Assembly (NCBI GenBank): GCA_050692915.1
Contig: JBOGVU010000123.1
Location: forward strand, 1-6,276
Source: CALAEC01 sp050692915
GTDB taxonomy: Bacteria > Actinomycetota > UBA4738 > CALAEC01
Reading direction: 5' to 3'
Length of the DNA: 6,276 nt
Shown here: in pieces, positions 5,217-6,276 of the stretch
Position numbering within the stretch: the stretch's first letter is position 1
How the letters are laid out: the number at the start of each line of letters is the position of its first letter
The notes under the pieces: generated by a model
The model's database searches: none
What the model was told of the DNA's origin: nothing
The model's input: the letters and a program-made list of their open reading frames with translations, nothing else
Program-made: the position numbers and the translations under genes

Positions 5217-5626
5217 CCGGGTGGATCGTTCAAGCTCGGCGCCGATGGGGGAAGAGGCATGTCCGAGGCGCCGGTAGAGCGGCAGGCGGCTCACACATCC
5301 TCGCGCAACCTCCACAAGCCTCAACGTCCTGGTTGGAGCCCTGTTTCCACCAACTTGTGCCTGTGGCCGCGGAGGAACGCGGGTGATCGTCCCACCAGCC
5401 TTCCCACCGTCAATGAGCGGGATGCCCCTCCCGATTCACTTCCATCCCTCCACGATCTCAACGATGCAGGCGAGGGTGCCCGCCGACGAGTGACACCGGA
5501 GCCCGGCATGTCGTCCGCCTTCGCGATGAGTTTGCTGCCGATCTGGGGTCGTAGTTGGTGTCGGAGTAACTTGCGGCCGATACATCGAATCGCTCGGAGC
5601 GGCCGAGCTCACAGGAGGGAGACGAG
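5217..5626. other. Gap of about 410 bases between divergent genes
   Basis: No gene, RNA or repeat that I can support lies here. Several open frames exist on both strands, but they start without ribosome-binding sites and are rich in Arg, Ser and Pro, as expected for chance frames in GC-rich DNA. The stretch must hold the DUF899 gene promoter toward its right end and upstream elements of the toxin-antitoxin promoter at its left end. I cannot point to a clear -35/-10 pair for the former. Confidence 0.5.
5613..5618 (+). promoter_or_regulatory. Ribosome-binding site of the DUF899 gene
   Basis: AGGAGG, followed by GAGACGAG, lies 8 bases before the GTG at 5627. It is the strongest Shine-Dalgarno match in the window and decides the start of a gene that lacks an ATG. 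Confidence 0.85.
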
Positions 5627-6276
5627 GTGACTGGACACAAGATTGGAACGCGCGACGAGTGGCAGGCGGCACGCGACGAGCTGGCGAAGCTCGAGGCGGA
5701 ACACGCCGAGCGAAACGAGGAGATCAAGAGGAAGCGGCTCGAGCTCCCATGGGTCCCCGTCGCGAAGGAGTACGAGTTCGACACCGACGACGGGAAGAAG
5801 ACCCTCGCCGAGCTGTTCGATGGCCGCTCGCAGCTCCTCGCCTACAACATCATGTACGGGCCGGACTACGAGGTCGGGGCATGCCCCGGCTGCACGAGCC
5901 TCGCGGACGGGTTCGACGGCCAGCTGATCCACCTGAACAAGCGCGACGTCACGTTCCTCTGCTTCTCGCGGGCACCGATCGACCGCCTGGCCGCCTACAA
6001 GAAGCGGATGGGCTGGCAGTTCCCCTACGTCTCGACGTACGGGACCGACCTCCCGTTCGACTTCGGGCTCGCGTTGACCGAAGAGCAGGCACAGCAGATC
6101 CCCGAGGTCAAGGAGATGATCGACAACCCGCCGGGCTGGCTCCAGGAATGGTCGGAGCAGGTTGGCGCGGAGCTCAAGGACGGCCTCCGCGAGGCCCCGA
6201 GCTACATCGCGTTCGCCCGCGAGAACGGGACCGTCTACCACACCTACACGGTGATGGCGCCCGATCCGTTCGTCGC
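5627..6276 (+). CDS. DUF899 thioredoxin-like family protein (3' end cut by window)
   Basis: The frame runs open for 216 codons to the window edge with no stop; the family usually has about 230-260 residues, so only a short tail is missing. Family marks in order are GTRDEWQAARDEL (7-19), a charged helix (20-38), LPWVPVAKEYEFD (40-52), LAELFDGRSQLLAYNIMYGP (60-79), CPGC (86-89) followed by ADGFDG, a VTFLCFSRAPIDRLAAYKKR block (108-127), GWQFPYVSTYGTDLPFDFG (129-147) and the C-terminal VYHTYTVMAP. DUF899 proteins have a thioredoxin-like fold, and CPGC is placed like a redox CxxC. The enzymatic role is not established; a thiol-redox function is inferred. The GTG start is fixed by a strong AGGAGG. 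No signal peptide is present, so it is cytosolic. The gene diverges from the toxin-antitoxin operon and appears to be independently transcribed. Confidence 0.95.
   Translation, partial: MTGHKIGTRDEWQAARDELAKLEAEHAERNEEIKRKRLELPWVPVAKEYEFDTDDGKKTLAELFDGRSQLLAYNIMYGPDYEVGACPGCTSLADGFDGQLIHLNKRDVTFLCFSRAPIDRLAAYKKRMGWQFPYVSTYGTDLPFDFGLALTEEQAQQIPEVKEMIDNPPGWLQEWSEQVGAELKDGLREAPSYIAFARENGTVYHTYTVMAPDPFV

Noticed and set aside
5222..5236. Possible fourth degenerate repeat copy (GATCGTTCAAG)
   Set aside because: Only the central 10 of 11 bases resemble copy C; both ends of the unit are missing.

Overview
The window is GC-rich DNA with frequent GTG/TTG starts, GC-ending codons, a hydrolase-cyclase fusion of the Rv1900c type and a DUF899 protein. 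This points to an actinobacterium or a similar high-GC soil lineage. That placement is inference; no marker gene settles it.

Layout. (1) 68-1228: a small two-helix membrane protein, a bacterial translin-family protein and a tRNA-Ala(CGC), all on the plus strand and closely spaced. (2) 1229-2564: a gene-poor stretch whose only clear gene is a minus-strand, Tat-exported protein of unknown function. A strong 12-bp-stem hairpin lies just past its stop codon. (3) 2426-4528: three direct copies of a 28-29 bp repeat (A, B, C) separate two plus-strand genes. Between A and B is a 5'-truncated, frameshifted TIR-like gene. Between B and C is an intact fusion of an alpha/beta-hydrolase domain and a class III nucleotide cyclase. 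In the fusion, all three hydrolase triad positions appear to be substituted, and the base-selecting lysine of the cyclase is a histidine. (4) 4536-5204: a minus-strand type II toxin-antitoxin operon (ribbon-helix-helix antitoxin, then PIN-domain toxin). It has a four-base start/stop overlap and a -10 box placed so close to the antitoxin ATG that the message is probably leaderless. (5) 5627-6276: the start of a DUF899 thioredoxin-like protein, cut by the window end.

Working together. The toxin and antitoxin clearly form a functional pair. The membrane protein, translin and tRNA may share transcription. The TIR remnant beside an unusual cyclase recalls the architecture of cyclic-nucleotide defence systems such as Pycsar, but the TIR gene is broken and a repeat separates the two, so this is speculation. 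The best candidate for something undescribed is the repeat family that brackets single genes. No transposase, integrase, CRISPR array or rRNA was seen.
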